Numbered from the stretch's first letter, positions 20,944 through 31,783 are shown. The stretch is DNA of 64,000 nucleotides from Pelagophyceae sp. CCMP2097 (GCA_026770575.1 MU657209.1:298091-362090), one strand, 5' to 3'. Translations and numbers: made by a program. Notes: generated from the letters alone by a model not told the origin.

Positions 20944-21673
20944 ATGAGCCGGACGCGCGCGGTCTTGCTCCTCGTCGTGGCGACGGTGGGCGCCTTGCGG
21001 CCGGTGGTGTGGCGCGCGTCGCGGGTCGTGTCTCGGACCCTGGCCGAGTCGCCGGGCCGTTCCCCGGCGGATCACTTTGCGCGGCCGGAGACGCCCGCAG
21101 ACGTCCTTCGCCTGAACCCGGGCATCGCGAGCGCGGAAAAGTTCGAGGACTTGAACGCGACGACGAGTTTGTGGAAGGGCCGCACGGCGCCGATGGTCTT
21201 TGGGTCCGGCGTGGAAGTGACGAGTGTCATGACGTTCCAAGTCAATTTCGACCCGGCCCTACAAAAAATGCGCCTCGACGTCCTCGAGACGGAGACGGAG
21301 TGCACGGGGCCGGCCATCTTCAAGGGCTTCATCGACGCGCTCCTGCCCAAGATCGTCTCGAGCACGTCGATTCGACAAGAGGGCGGCGTGATCACCTCGG
21401 ACGCGTACATGGAGCTCGAGCTGCCGCTCCCGGCCTGGCTCCCGCTGCCGCGCAGGCTCATCGAGAACGCCGGGCCGCCCATCCTGGAGAAGCAGTGAGT
21501 ACCGCGGGTAGGGCTTGCTGCTTCCGTGAAAGGCGCCTCGCGAGCGCGACTGCGCGACCAGGCTCGGCAACGACTTGGGCGCGCTCCTCGAGGCATACGC
21601 GGCCGACTACGCTGAGGCCGCGGCAGTCGACCGAGCCGCGGCCCCGGAGCCCGCGGGCGCTCCAGTAAGATGA
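20944..21673 (+). CDS. Plastid-targeted DUF1997-like protein
   Basis: Two exons joined across an intron that starts GTGAGTACCGCG at about 21495 and ends in ACCAG near 21571; phase is kept. The N-terminus MSRTRAVLLLVVATVGALRP is a signal peptide followed by a basic Ser/Arg-rich stretch, compatible with import into a secondary plastid. The mature part (VTSVMTFQVNFDP, then TECTGPAIFKGF, LPLPAWLPLPRRLIENAG, ending LGNDLGALLEAYAADYAEA) resembles the DUF1997 family, START-like proteins common in plants, algae and cyanobacteria and of unknown function. An ATCGCTAAA motif lies 73 bases upstream of the start codon. The family call is moderate because no invariant catalytic motif exists to confirm it. 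Confidence 0.68.
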
Positions 21674-21862
21674 AAGACTGCCATTGCGTAGTACACGATA
21701 ATAGATTGATTGAGATTCATGACGGGGTTCAAGTGTTTTCGGGCGAGGAGGTGCAGGGGGATGTCACGGCGCGGCTGACCCCGGCGTTGACCTTGCACAT
21801 TCTTTTGGCAAGATCTCACGTTCGAACGTTGACTTTTCTGGTCCTTTGTTCGTCACGGAGGC

Positions 21863-23262
21863 ATGGGCGCGCCGAGGGCGACGTCGGCGGACGTGGCTTC
21901 GGTGCTCGTGGTCTCGGTGGTCCGCGCGGCGGGCGTAGTCTCGCCGCAGGATGACGGCGGCCAGTGCTTCGCCTTGTTGGAGTGCGGCGGCGAGCAGGTC
22001 TGGAGCCGCGGCGTGGCGCTCCGGAAACCGTGCTGGCGCGAGACGTTCCTCTTCGTCGGTGACGAGCCCGTCACAGTCTACTTGCTAAACTCGCAGCCGA
22101 CGCAGGATGCGCTCCTCGGCAAGGTCAGCCCGCTTGGAAGACCCTGACCGTCTCGGGGACGACGGTGATGGTCCTGGAGCGGACCGGCCGCGCTAGGTCG
22201 TCGTGGCGGACCCTCGCGGTGGCTGGTTTTCCGTCGAGGCGTGCGCAGACGCGGACGTGGCGCACCTGGCTGCGACACAGAACCGAAAGGTCGTCGGCAG
22301 GGCCCCGGCGGCGGACCTCGGCCAATTGCGCCTCGAAATGGACCGCGTCAACCTCGAAGACCTCCCGCGGTGCGCCTCCCGGGACGACGTCGCGCAGGGC
22401 CCGTGGAAGCTCACAAACGTCTCTAGGGACGCGTCGCAGCGGCGCGGGTTCCTCTGGGGCCTGTTCCTGTGCTTCCTATTGGCGCTTTTGGCGTTTGTGT
22501 GCTGGCCGCGGTTCCCAAAGTGGCAGATTGCGGCGCAAAACCTGGAGCGCTGGCGGCTCTTCCGCCACAGCGGCGTCGCGGTAGACGTGCGCGTCAACCT
22601 CGAGCAGCACAACTGGCTCCCGCTCGCCGTCAACCGAGACGCGCCCTTCGTCGTCGCCTGCGACGGCGCGCACCTCGGCGCAGGCGTCATCCGCGCCACG
22701 AAGCTCCAACGTGCGCAATCTTCTTCAAATGATGTCTCTCCCCAGACGTGTGATGTTTCTCCCCGGACGTGTGTCCAACGCCGCTTACAGGCGGCGCGAA
22801 CACCATCTCCATGGCCCTCGACGTCGAGGCGCGCGGCGCGATGCTACGCAAGCTGGCGGCGGAGGTGCTCCGGAGCCGCGGCGCGTTCCTGGACCTCGAC
22901 GTCGTGGCGTGAGTCTCTTCCCATGATGCTCCTTTCAAGTCATCATGTCTTGTCGATGATGCACCTGTAAGACGCACATCCTATCATCCAGGCGCGTGCC
23001 CGCGACGGTCTGCGGCCTGTTCACGCTCGAGGTCGTCGTCCGCTGCGTGCAACGCGTGCGAACGACTCTGCCGCTGCCGCGCATCGTCCTCTCCGAATGC
23101 TCGTACTCGCTCTTCGACGGCGTCGCGCAGCTCGACTGGCTCAGCTTCAGACACGCGTGGTTCGACCAGCCCATGAAGACACAGGACCGAGCCATCGCCG
23201 CGCCCACGGCGGCGCGGGCCACGAGGCTCGCCGGTCGGCGCTCTGCGGGCGGCCCGTCGTAA
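21863..23262 (+). CDS. C2 domain - transmembrane - LEA2-like protein
   Basis: Four exons; introns 22124-22196, 22711-22790 and 22909-22991 all keep phase. Residues 1-130 look like a C2 domain (VASVLVVSVVRAAGVV, CWRETFLFVGDEPVTVYLL, LLGKVVVADPRGGWFSVE). A single membrane helix GFLWGLFLCFLLALLAFVCW follows. The rest (VAVDVRVNLEQHNWLPLAVN, GAHLGAGVIRATKL, FLDLDVVARVPATVCGLFTLEV) has the alternating beta pattern of LEA2/NDR1-type domains. This is a plausible membrane-contact or lipid-transfer architecture, with a cytosolic C2 to bind membrane lipids and a beta-sandwich across the bilayer, but no function is demonstrated. It ends 14 bases from the stop of the convergent SLC25 gene. Confidence 0.7.
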
Positions 23263-23276
23263 GCAACAAAATCGCG

Positions 23277-24312
23277 TTAGGAGAGCGCGGCCAGGGCGGC
23301 GCGTCTCACGGGTTCGAAGACTGCGAAGAAGATGAGCGACGCCGGCGCGAAGGAGAGCATTCTTGGGCCGAGGCCGCGGAGGAGGATATGCCTTCGGTCT
23401 TTCGCGGCGAGTATGATTCGGAGCGCCTCGCTGACGTTTGGCGGCGCGGCGTCGCTCTTTCCGACGCGCGCCGTCTGGATGCGCGTGTTGACGACGTCGA
23501 GGGGGTGCGTCACCACCGCCGTCAAGGCGCCCGCGCAGAGGCCCGCCAGCCACGCTGGGAGCATGCCCACGAGGACGCCGTAGCTGTAAAAGTTGCACGC
23601 GTTGTACGGCACGTTGCGCGCCAGCGTCGCGCCGAGGCCTATAGCGTGACGGCGCTCGTTCCAGAAGCACTGCTGCGCATGAATTCCGGAAGCACTGCCG
23701 CGCGCGAAAGGCAGCGGTCTCGCCCGGGACTCGGAGACTCTGTGTGATGTTTTCCCGACATGACCAGACGCGGCTCGGTGCCGTCGTAGAGCGTCCAGCC
23801 GCCGCTTAGCGCCGCGTCTCGCCTCGTGCCGAGCTGGACCCGATGCCTGGCGCACTCGGCCGGCACGCCGACGACGCAGCCGGCGATAGAGCCTGTGCCG
23901 GACTGCTTTGAGGAAGGGCTCGCCGCACCACGACGGCCGCACCTGCGAGCGCGCCGACGAGGTCGCAGGCGGGCCCGCGGACGCCGACCTGCGCCGCTGC
24001 GCGCGCGGCGAGGACGTACGCGGCGTGGAAGAGGAGGCTATACAGCGGCGCGAACAACGCGACGACGCCGAGGCCGCGGTAGTGGTCTGCGACTGAAGAA
24101 AAGGCGCGAAACGCCCGGCCGCCGCCGACGACCTCGCGCCGCGTGGCCTCGACGTCCAACGGGTAGACGGCGGCGGCCTTGCAGAGGCCGCCGACGCACC
24201 CGGCGACCGCCTCGGCCGCGATGGCCACGGCCAGGCCGCGCTGCGGGCCCGCCAGGCTGGAGGCGCCGCGCGCAAGCAGCACGCACGCCATCAGCCGCGC
24301 GCGCCGGGCCAT
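23277..24312 (-). CDS. SLC25 mitochondrial-carrier-family transporter
   Basis: Three carrier repeats are seen. Repeat 1 has AVYPLDVEATRREVVGGG. Repeat 2, in another frame after short introns, has PAECARHRVQLGTRR. Repeat 3 has VTHPLDVVNTRIQTARVGKS followed by GLGPRMLSFAPASLIFFAVFE. These match the P-x-D/E-x-x-K/R signature; repeat 2 has Glu at the acidic position. I start at MARRARLMACVLLARGASS, which looks like a signal peptide and is unusual for a mitochondrial carrier; an envelope of the plastid or an endomembrane site is possible. Frames shift near 23640-23900, so at least two introns are needed there and their exact borders are not settled. The substrate cannot be predicted from what I see. 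Confidence 0.75.
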
Positions 24313-24566
24313 GACCGACGACGAGTTGCCGCGACCCGAGGCGTGCCGGGGCTGCCGACCCGAGGCCGCACCGGAGCTTTGCACCGGAAGCAAGGGGCGG
24401 ATCAACGACCCTTCCTAGCTACCCTTCCTCGCGGCCTCGAGAACTAGTAATCTCGAAATATCGCTAAATTCTTCTTGAGACTTGCTGCAGGATTTTTCGA
24501 GCCTCTGACACCAGGGTGCCAGTGCCTGCCATCGACGCGTTCCAGCCGACGGTGGCCGCGTTCCAG

Positions 24567-26628
24567 ATGTCGCGCCTAGACGAGGGCCCGCCGCCGCTCC
24601 AGTTCCGCGACCTCTCGCACTCGGTGCGGTGTTCTCGGCGGAGAGGGCTTGGTCGTGCTCGGTGGAGAGGGTGTGCTCGGCGGAAGAAGGCGTCTCCAGC
24701 CCCCGCGGGTTAGGTCATTATCAAGGAGAAGCGCGTCAAGCGCGCGCGCGTGGTCCTGGACGGCGTGAGCGGCGATATTGAGCGCGGTGGCTTCCTCGCC
24801 GTGCTCGGCCCGTCGGGCGCGGGCAAAACCACGCTCCTCGCAATCGTCGCCGGCGACGTCTGCCCGAGCGGCGGATCCGTGGCGCGCCGCGGCACCGTGG
24901 GCTACGCGCCGCAGACGGACTTTTTGCTGCCGTTTCTGACGGTCCGCGAGACGCTGCTCTTCGCCGCGGACCTCCGCTTGGACCGCTCCAACGATTACGC
25001 CTCGGCCGAAGCGCGCGCAACACGCGCCGACGCTTTGCTGGCGCAGTTCGGCCTTTCAGTCGTTTCCGCGACCAAGGTGGGGTCGCAGGACCGCCGCGGG
25101 ATTTCCGGCGGCGAGCGCAAGCGCCTCTCCATCGCTGCGGAACTCGTCGCCACGCCGGCGGTGCTCATCGCCGACGAGCCGACGTCGGGCCTCGACTCGC
25201 ACGCCGCCCTCGCGACGACGCAGCTCCTCGCCGACCTCGGGCGCAACTGCGGCACGGCGGTTTTGGCTTCGCTGCACCAACCTTCAATGAAGATGTTCCA
25301 CCTCTTTCGCGACCTCCTCATCCTCGGGCCTGGCGGCCGGCCCTGCTACGCCGGCCCTGCCGTGGGCGCCGTCGAGGCGTGCGTCGCGCGCTTCCGCGTC
25401 GCGCTGCCCCCCCAGACTTCCGCGCCCGAGTTTCTGCTGGACATGGCCACCGAAGAGCACCAGCAGTCGCACGGCGACGGCGCGCTCGCGCCCCTGGCCG
25501 CAAACGTCTCCGCCGCGGTGCGCGAGCCGCCGTTTCTGCGGCAGTGCGGCGTGCTGCTGAGGCGCGCGCGGGCGTCCAACGCACAGTCGCCAGTCGCCAT
25601 GCACGCCGCGCTGGGCCGCTCCATCGTTATGGCTTTGCTCGTCGGCGCTTTATATTCGGGCGTCGGCCTCGACCAGCGCGGCGCGGCGGACCGCGCGGGC
25701 GCGCTGTTTTTTGTTCTCGTGAACCAAGCGTTCGCCGCCCTCTCGTCGCTCCGCGTCTTCGTCGACGAGCGCGGCGTCTTCGAGCACGAGCGCAAACGCG
25801 GCGCCTACGGCGCGCCGGCGTATTTTTTGACAAAGTCGGCGGCCGAGGTGCCTGCACAGCTCGCCTTCGCGGCAGTCTTCGCAGCCATCTCGTACGCCCT
25901 CGTTGGCCTCCGCTGGGACGCGGCGGCGTTCGCGGCGCACGTCGGCGTCCTCGCGCTCGCGACGCTTGTCGCAGAGTCGCTCGTGCTCGTCGTCGGGGCC
26001 GGCGCGCCTGACGCCAAGGTGAGCCTCCCCGGGGAAAGGGTCGTTTGCGAGGCTCCCCGAGAGAGGCGTCCGGGTTCTCATGTCCCCGCTAGGTGGCCGT
26101 CGTCGTCGGGCCGGTGCTGCTGTCGACGTCGCTTCTTTTTGGGGGTTTCTTCGTAAACCTCGACTCGCTCCCCGCTTACCTCGCGCCGCTGCAGCACCTC
26201 TCGCTCTTCCGGCACGCCTTTGCAGCGCTCTTGAAGATTGAGTACGAGGGCCTCGCCTTCCAGTGTTCCGCCGCGGACCGCGACAGCCTCGCGCAGAAAA
26301 TCGTCGCCGCGGGCGTGCCCGACGACGTCGTCCGCGGCCTCACTCTGCCCTGCCCCACTCCCGACGGCGAGAGCTTTCTGCTCAGGATACTCGGCCCCAA
26401 CCGCGCCGCGCAGTCCGTCGCGACCACGGTGCGAACCCTTTGCCCCCGCGGCGCGCCGTGCCCCTCGCGCTCAAAACGTAGGACGTGCCACTCATAACGT
26501 AGGACGTGCCCGCGCTCTGCCTCCTTCTCGTCGGCTTCCGCCTCCTCGCCTACTTCGCGCTCACGAAGAGGGGCCGCGCTGCCAGGCCCCCAAAGGCCGC
26601 AAAGAAGGCCGGCGCCAAAGTCGACTAG
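24567..26628 (+). CDS. ABCG-family half transporter
   Basis: Four exons; introns 24624-24713, 26019-26092 and 26429-26502 all keep phase. The nucleotide-binding domain is complete: Walker A LGPSGAGKTTLL, Q-loop YAPQTDF, signature ISGGERKRL, Walker B AVLIADEPTSGLDS and a switch His in LASLHQPS. A six-helix membrane domain follows (SIVMALLVGALYSGVGL, ALFFVLVNQAFAALSS, AAVFAAISYALVGL, VAVVVGPVLLSTSLLFGG) and a basic Lys-rich tail KAAKKAGAKVD. Domain order NBD then TMD marks the ABCG subfamily, which works as a dimer and exports lipids or small molecules. The start is the first Met in frame; an upstream exon cannot be excluded. ATCGCTAAA sits 107 bases upstream. Confidence 0.9.
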
Positions 26629-26863
26629 CTTCTTCCTGGCGCCAACATCGGCTAGAGGCGCACGGCGCCAAGGTCGACGAGCTTTTCCGAGACAACCCTT
26701 TCCTCGCTGCCCGTCGGCGGCGCCCCTGTCCCGCGGTGCAACGCATCGCGCGGGTCTCGCGCATTGGCCGCGCGCGGCCGTCGCGCGCCGTGTCGAGTGC
26801 TGCGGACACGTAAAAAGTGTGCTTAAGAGTTCGTTAAAGTGCCGTCGCCGCGCCGATGCGCGC

Positions 26864-27246
26864 TCAGAGTTGGAATCTAGTGTCGTCCATGTCTTCACTG
26901 TCCTCGTCCTCGTCGTCGACGATTTTCGGCTTGCCCTTGATGGCTCCCGACGACGTCCGCGTCCGCGCCGGCGCGGAAGTGCGCTTCTTCGCCAGCGGGC
27001 GCTTTCTTCGTCGCCTCAAAGTCGCCTCTATGAAGACCCTCGCCTGCGCGAGGTCCGCCGCGGTGACCTTGTCCCAACCCTCCTTGAAGAGATCCCCCTG
27101 CGAAGGAGCGTTTGCGACACCACGCTCAACAATACGCAGATGCGCACCTTGGCGGCGCGCTGCTGCTTCTCCTGCGGGTAGGCCTTGTCGGGGGCGTCGG
27201 TCTTCGCTTCTGCGACTGGGAAGATTTCCTCTTCGACGTCGCTCAT
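26864..27246 (-). CDS. Small acidic/basic protein, function unknown
   Basis: Two exons. MSDVEEEIFPVAEAKTDAPD opens an acidic N-terminus. An intron with donor GTGCGCATCTGC and a CGCAG acceptor spans roughly 27098-27148. The second exon reads GDLFKEGWDKVTAADLAQAR, then a very basic RRRRKRPLAKKR stretch, then an acidic tail DDEDEDSEDMDD and the stop. The charge pattern suggests a nuclear or ribosome-associated small protein, but I recognise no family. It is convergent with the ABCG gene, with 235 bases between stops that include a partial direct repeat (GGCGCCAA..GTCGAC at 26611 and 26667). The start codon is inferred from the acidic N-terminus and lack of earlier coding potential. Confidence 0.55.
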
Positions 27247-27463
27247 CCCGGCCGCGGAAACTGACCGCGGTTGGAACCGCAAAGGCTCCGGGAAACGCCG
27301 CGGCCCTGGCGACGCCGGGATTCGCTGCCCAGCCACGTCTCTCTCGTTCAAGTTTTGATGGTTGGATAGGGCCTTCGCCCAAAATGATTTGCACGAGGAT
27401 TTATTTTGGCGAAGAGATCAAATGAATGGCGGTGTCCCGTTACAAAGGTTGCCCTCCCCCGAG

Positions 27464-28382
27464 ATGAGCGAGTGGTTCGCCTTAGCCGCGTGCGGGCCCC
27501 GCGACGCGCGGCCGCGCTCCCGAGCGCCATCTTCGACGCGGCGCTCCGCGAGGCGCCGGCGCTCATGACCGTCGGCGAAGAGGAAGACCGGCTCCTCGCG
27601 GTGGACTACGACCGGGCCCGGTACTTCGCGGCGGCGGAGCGCGACTCCGGCCTCTCGAAGCGCTACTCGGGCTACACGCTGCCGGCCAATTCGTCGGCCG
27701 AGGCGCGGGCGCGCTGGCGCAGGCCCCTCCGCGTGCTCACCGTCGGCGACTCGATCGGGATGGAGATCTGCGCCGCTATCAGTAGCTTGCCATAGAGCTG
27801 GACGTGCACGCATTACGGTGGGGAGTTTATTTTGAACGCAAGCGCCTCTTTGCGGAAAACTTGCCAAAGTGGCTCGCGGCGCACGACGTCGTCTGGTTCA
27901 CCGAGTCTTTTCACTTCCTCTTGCAACGCTTCCGCGGCGCTGGAATCAAAACGTCGCTGTACTTCGGGCGCGCGAACCACACGCGCCGCGTGCTCGAGAC
28001 GGTGCAGCGTGCCGCGCGCGCCACGGCCGCCGCCGGGAAGCTGCTCGTATTCTCCACGGCGATGGATATCGACACGCCGCTCCTGCTCGCGACGCCGCCG
28101 AAGCACGACTACTAATTGCTGAGCGACTTTTCGCTGCCTCGGGCCTGGGGCCGCCTCGACGAGCGCCTCGGCGTCGAGGCCGGCGTCAACGATTCGCCCA
28201 ACGTCGTCGTCGCGCCGCTCTGGCGGCTCGCCGAGCGCCACCTCGGCGTCCGCTGCGACGGCATGCACTTTGGCTCGTTCGTCCACGGCACCTCCACGAG
28301 GGAAAACGTCGGCATCTACGGCCCCTTCATCGCCGCCGTCGCCGGCGCTTCCTCTGACCTGCGACGTCCCAGCCTGCGATGA
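27464..28382 (+). CDS. PC-esterase/SGNH-type hydrolase with disrupted reading frame
   Basis: Coding stretches give RVLTVGDSIGMEI (the Gly-Asp-Ser nucleophile block), VVWFTESFHFLLQRF, then SPNVVVAPLWRLAERHLGV and CDGMHFG (the Asp-x-x-His block). Together these are the catalytic blocks of GDSL/PC-esterase acyl hydrolases such as the TBL/PMR5 and Cas1p groups, which de-acetylate or acetylate glycans. Two problems interrupt it. Near 27782 a 14-base segment GTAGCTTGCCATAG must be removed to keep frame. At 28113-28115 an in-frame TAA separates KLLVFSTAMDI...KHDY from LLSDFSLPRAWGRLDE. Either tiny introns, sequencing errors or gene decay explain this. The start is uncertain: 27464 or 27565. Confidence 0.6.
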
Positions 28383-28493
28383 CGTGTTCGAAACGGATGC
28401 TTTAAAGTAGCCCGAGGTCTTAGTCTGGGCAGACTCAAGCAGCCGTCTCCTTCCGGGGTCTTCGAATAGGGCGCTCGTGCGAGCGCGGGCGTC

Positions 28494-29659
28494 TCAGTCG
28501 CGGCGCCGGTCCATGACGGCGCTGGCGCGTTTGTTCTTCTGGGCCGACTGGCTCGCGCCTGTGCAGGACGCTCGCCCGCGACGCAGGGAATAAAACGCGT
28601 CGTACGTACGTCGGCGGTCGTCGCGCGAATTGTCGCCGCACTGCGACGACGACTTTGGCGGCTTGCGGTTCGAAGTCGGCGCTGTGTCGACGTTCGGGTC
28701 GATGGGCTCCTGCGAACGAGCCTCGCGCGGGCGCCGAATATTCCAAACGGCACCGCGACGCACCAACGGCGCCGCGGCGCTCTTGCGGTCCGTCGGGAGG
28801 TCGAAGGTGACGGGCTGCCGCTGCATTCCCGGCTCGGGGGCCGACGCCGGCGGGAATGTGACGCTCGGGGCGGCCGCCGCGGGCGGCATCCCGGGAGCGG
28901 CGCCCGCCGCCGCTGCTGCGGCTGCCGCGGCCACCTGGCCCGGCGCGGGCCCGCGCGGCACGGCCTTGGCGCCGCCCTGCACGCGGTGCCTCGGGCCGCG
29001 TTCGCCAAAGGAGCTCATCGACACGTTGGTCCGCGTGCCTAGCGAGGCGCGTCGGCGTCGTCCCTTGTGGGCGCATTCTCACGGTTGTGCTCCTGCGCCT
29101 TGCGCGCCGACTGGCACGCTCGCGCCGCAAGGACGGTCTTGCGGCGGTCTTCTGACAGTGACAGTCGAGAGCTTGCCGCGGGGATATCGTCGGAGAAGAA
29201 CGCGGCGGCCGCGGCGACTTCGACGGTGTCGTGCCTGCAGGTCCGCAGTCCAAAGGCGCGTTCTAAAAGGGGCCCTGTGAGATATCGTCTCAGTCGGTGC
29301 GACACTCACATTTGCGCGACGTCCTCTGCGGAGGAGCGCCGGCGCGGCGGCGACGTGGCCACCGCCGGCTCCTCGGCGGCGGGTTCCGGCTCATCTTCGT
29401 CGGGTTCCCGCGGCTCGTCGTCGGTGGGTTCCGTTGCGGGCTCGTCCATCGCATCGTCCTGGGCCGCTTCTTGGTTTGCCGGCTCGACTTGGTCGTCCAT
29501 TTCCTCATCTTCGCCGGGCAGGAGGGCGCGGAGCTCGTCGAGGATGACCGTGGTCTTGGAGTTGGCTCTGACCTTGCAAAGCTTGGCCACGCGCTGCACC
29601 TCCTTTCGCGCCGGCTTGGCATCAGCCAGCAACGCCCGGATCGCGTCGGCGTACGGCAT
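28494..29659 (-). CDS. SAP-like (NUSAP-type) basic protein
   Basis: Starts at MPYADAIRALLADAKPARKE. The first 45 residues, RKEVQRVAKLCKVRANSK then TTVILDELRALLPG, match the SAP-like motif of nucleolar/spindle-associated proteins. A Glu/Asp/Pro-rich segment follows. The frame to the next exon is kept only by a 21-nt intron at 29289-29309, giving YLTGPLLERAFGL. A 47-nt intron with donor GTGAGA, ending in GCTAG near 29042, leads to a basic tail with VTFDLPTDRKSAAAPLVRRG and WNIRRP. NUSAP proteins bundle microtubules in mitosis and bind DNA; the acidic middle and basic tail fit. Similarity is limited to short motifs, so the function is inference. Confidence 0.55.
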
Positions 29660-29825
29660 ATTAAAAAGGCCCTGAACGGCGACCTGGAGCGGCAACGAAA
29701 GGCACACGACCAGCTCTCGGAGCTTGAAAAAAAAAGACTGCGGGAGAAAAACCAACGGGATCGCTAAATTATTAGCGACTCAGCCGCTGATCCGGAAGCG
29801 CGTCGCGTCGGAAGAGTTGCGGGTC

Positions 29826-31574
29826 ATGTGGGTCGCGGCGGTGATCTGCTTCGCCTCGGCGGCGGCGCTGCAGTCGGGCCCGCGCCGCGTTGATGCGCGT
29901 CGGAGGGCGCCGCGCCTCGCCGCGGAGCCGCGCCTCGCGGAGCCGGACGCGGCGGTGCTGCTGTCGAGCGGCACGGCGGCGTACCTGCGCGGCGACCTCG
30001 ACGGCGCGGCGGACTTGTACCGCGCCTGCGTCGAGACGAATGCGTTCCCCGTGGCGTGCGACGCGGCGACGAACTTGGCCTCGGTCTGCCTCGACCAAGG
30101 CGACGTTTCTGCGGCCGAGGAAAGCTACCGCGCCGCTCTCAACGCGGCGGCGCGCGGCGCCTGGGGCGCCGAGCCCGAGGCGGCGGACAAAGCGTTCTTC
30201 CACGTCGACGCGGCCCATAACCTCGCCTCTTTGCTCCAATCAAATGCGGGGCCGGGGGGCGACGCCAAGGCGCGCCTCCGCGAGGCGGCGAGCCTGTACC
30301 GCGATGTCGTGCGCGCCGACGAGTCGAGGTGGGACGCCTGGGCCAATTTGGGGTCGGCGATGCTGGACGCGGGCGCGCCGCGCGTCGACGCGGTAAAGTG
30401 CTTCCAGCGCGGAATTGTCGCCGCCGAGGAGCTGGAAAACGGCGAAATCGACGCCGAGCTGCTGGCCGGCATCCGCGCCTCGCTCGCGCAGATGTATGTC
30501 GGCCTCGGGACGGCCCTCGCCCAAATGGGCCCCGAGGAGCGCGTTTCCGCGTACGCCGACGCCGACGTGCTACTCACGGCGTCCGACTCCCGCGACGCCG
30601 GCGGCGAAAATGACGCCGGCGCCGCCATCGCCGAGTCGGCGGCCAACGCGCTCCGGGCCGCCATCGAGCTCGCCGGCGGCGCTGGCAGGCTGCCTGTCGC
30701 GGACCACCAGCTGGCCGCGCTGCTCCGCGAGGACGCGCCCGCGCGCGCGTCCGCGGGCTTCGTCCGGGCTTTGTTCGACGATTTCGCCGAGACGTTTGAC
30801 GACCAGCTCGTCGGCGGACTACGATATAGAGTCCCGGAACTTTTAGCCGCGCGACTGCGCGACCGCCTCGCTGAGCGCGGCGCGGAGAAGTACGGCACCG
30901 TCTTCGACGCCGGCTGCGGCACCGGCCTCGTAAGGACGCCGCGCAGCCGCCGGAAAGGGACGGAAGCTTGCTCATGCCGCCGCATTAGGTCGGGCCGCTG
31001 CTGCGCGACGTCGTCGGCAATCTCGTCGGCGCCGACCTGTCGGAAAAGATGTGCGACGTCGCGCGGAGACGCGTCGACGGTGCGTTCCCTTGGCCCTGGT
31101 CGGTTTGCGCCGTCGGACCGCGCGCCAGGCACCGGCGCGTCCGTCTACGATCGCGTCGTCGTCGGCGACCTCATGTCGCCGGACGTCTACGCCGCATCGG
31201 ACGTCGTCGCCGCTGCGGACGTGCTCTGCTACTTTGGCGCCCTCGAGGGCGTCGTCTCGCTCTGGTTCGAAACGTTGACCGTTGGGGGCGACTGCATCTT
31301 CAGCTGCGAGAACGCCGACGCGGCCGCCCCGGCCGTCGACTCGGCCTCGGACGCCGCCGCAAAGGCGCCCGCGACGTGGTCGCTGACGGCGTCTGGCCGC
31401 TACGCGCATTCGCCGGTGTACGTCCTCGACGTCGTGCGTGGGGCGGGCTTCGAAGTCGTCGACGTGACCCCGATCATCGCGCGCTACGAAAATGGCGCTC
31501 CGGTCAACTCCACGCTCTACCTCCTCACCAAGCCCGAAGCCAAACCGAGCACGAAGAGCGGTTTCGGTTTTTGA
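29826..31574 (+). CDS. TPR-repeat SAM-dependent methyltransferase
   Basis: Three exons; introns 30930-30988 and 31080-31128 keep phase. MWVAAVICFASAAALQSGPR is a signal peptide, possibly leading into a plastid transit region. Tetratricopeptide-like helices cover residues 40-250 (AYLRGDLDGAADLYRACVE, ATNLASVCLDQGDVSAAEES, DAWANLGSAMLDAGA). The C-terminal half is a class I methyltransferase: FDAGCGTGL joined over intron 1 to VGPLLRDVVGNLVGADLSEK (motif I and the acidic ribose-binding residue), then VYDRVVVGDLMS and ADVLCYFGALEGV. The architecture resembles other TPR plus 'contractile injection/biotin-synthesis-like' methyltransferases, but the substrate is unknown. An ATCGCTAAA motif lies 66 bases before the start and is itself part of a small inverted repeat. 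Confidence 0.8.
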   Translation: MWVAAVICFASAAALQSGPRRVDARRRAPRLAAEPRLAEPDAAVLLSSGTAAYLRGDLDGAADLYRACVETNAFPVACDAATNLASVCLDQGDVSAAEESYRAALNAAARGAWGAEPEAADKAFFHVDAAHNLASLLQSNAGPGGDAKARLREAASLYRDVVRADESRWDAWANLGSAMLDAGAPRVDAVKCFQRGIVAAEELENGEIDAELLAGIRASLAQMYVGLGTALAQMGPEERVSAYADADVLLTASDSRDAGGENDAGAAIAESAANALRAAIELAGGAGRLPVADHQLAALLREDAPARASAGFVRALFDDFAETFDDQLVGGLRYRVPELLAARLRDRLAERGAEKYGTVFDAGCGTGLVRTPRSRRKGTEACSCRRIRSGRCCATSSAISSAPTCRKRCATSRGDASTVRSLGPGRFAPSDRAPGTGASVYDRVVVGDLMSPDVYAASDVVAAADVLCYFGALEGVVSLWFETLTVGGDCIFSCENADAAAPAVDSASDAAAKAPATWSLTASGRYAHSPVYVLDVVRGAGFEVVDVTPIIARYENGAPVNSTLYLLTKPEAKPSTKSGFGF

Positions 31575-31783
31575 ACAGACACGGACTTCTGCACGTCCCG
31601 GGACGCCCCTCGACCCAGTTCGGAAGAAAGTCCCAATCGACAAATGTTTCCGCAAATTTGCAAATGCGCCGCAAAAAGCGCCAAAGTCATCGAAAATCTG
31701 TTCATGGGAGCAGGATCGACCGCGCGCCCGACGAGCAGCTGAGAGGGCGCGCGGTCGGCGTCCCTCTCGCGCGCGGCCGCGCG

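Noticed and set aside
31049..31783. Upstream in-frame extension of the GTPase-like gene
   Set aside because: It is the shadow of the methyltransferase exon; the Met at 31784 starts after that gene's stop.
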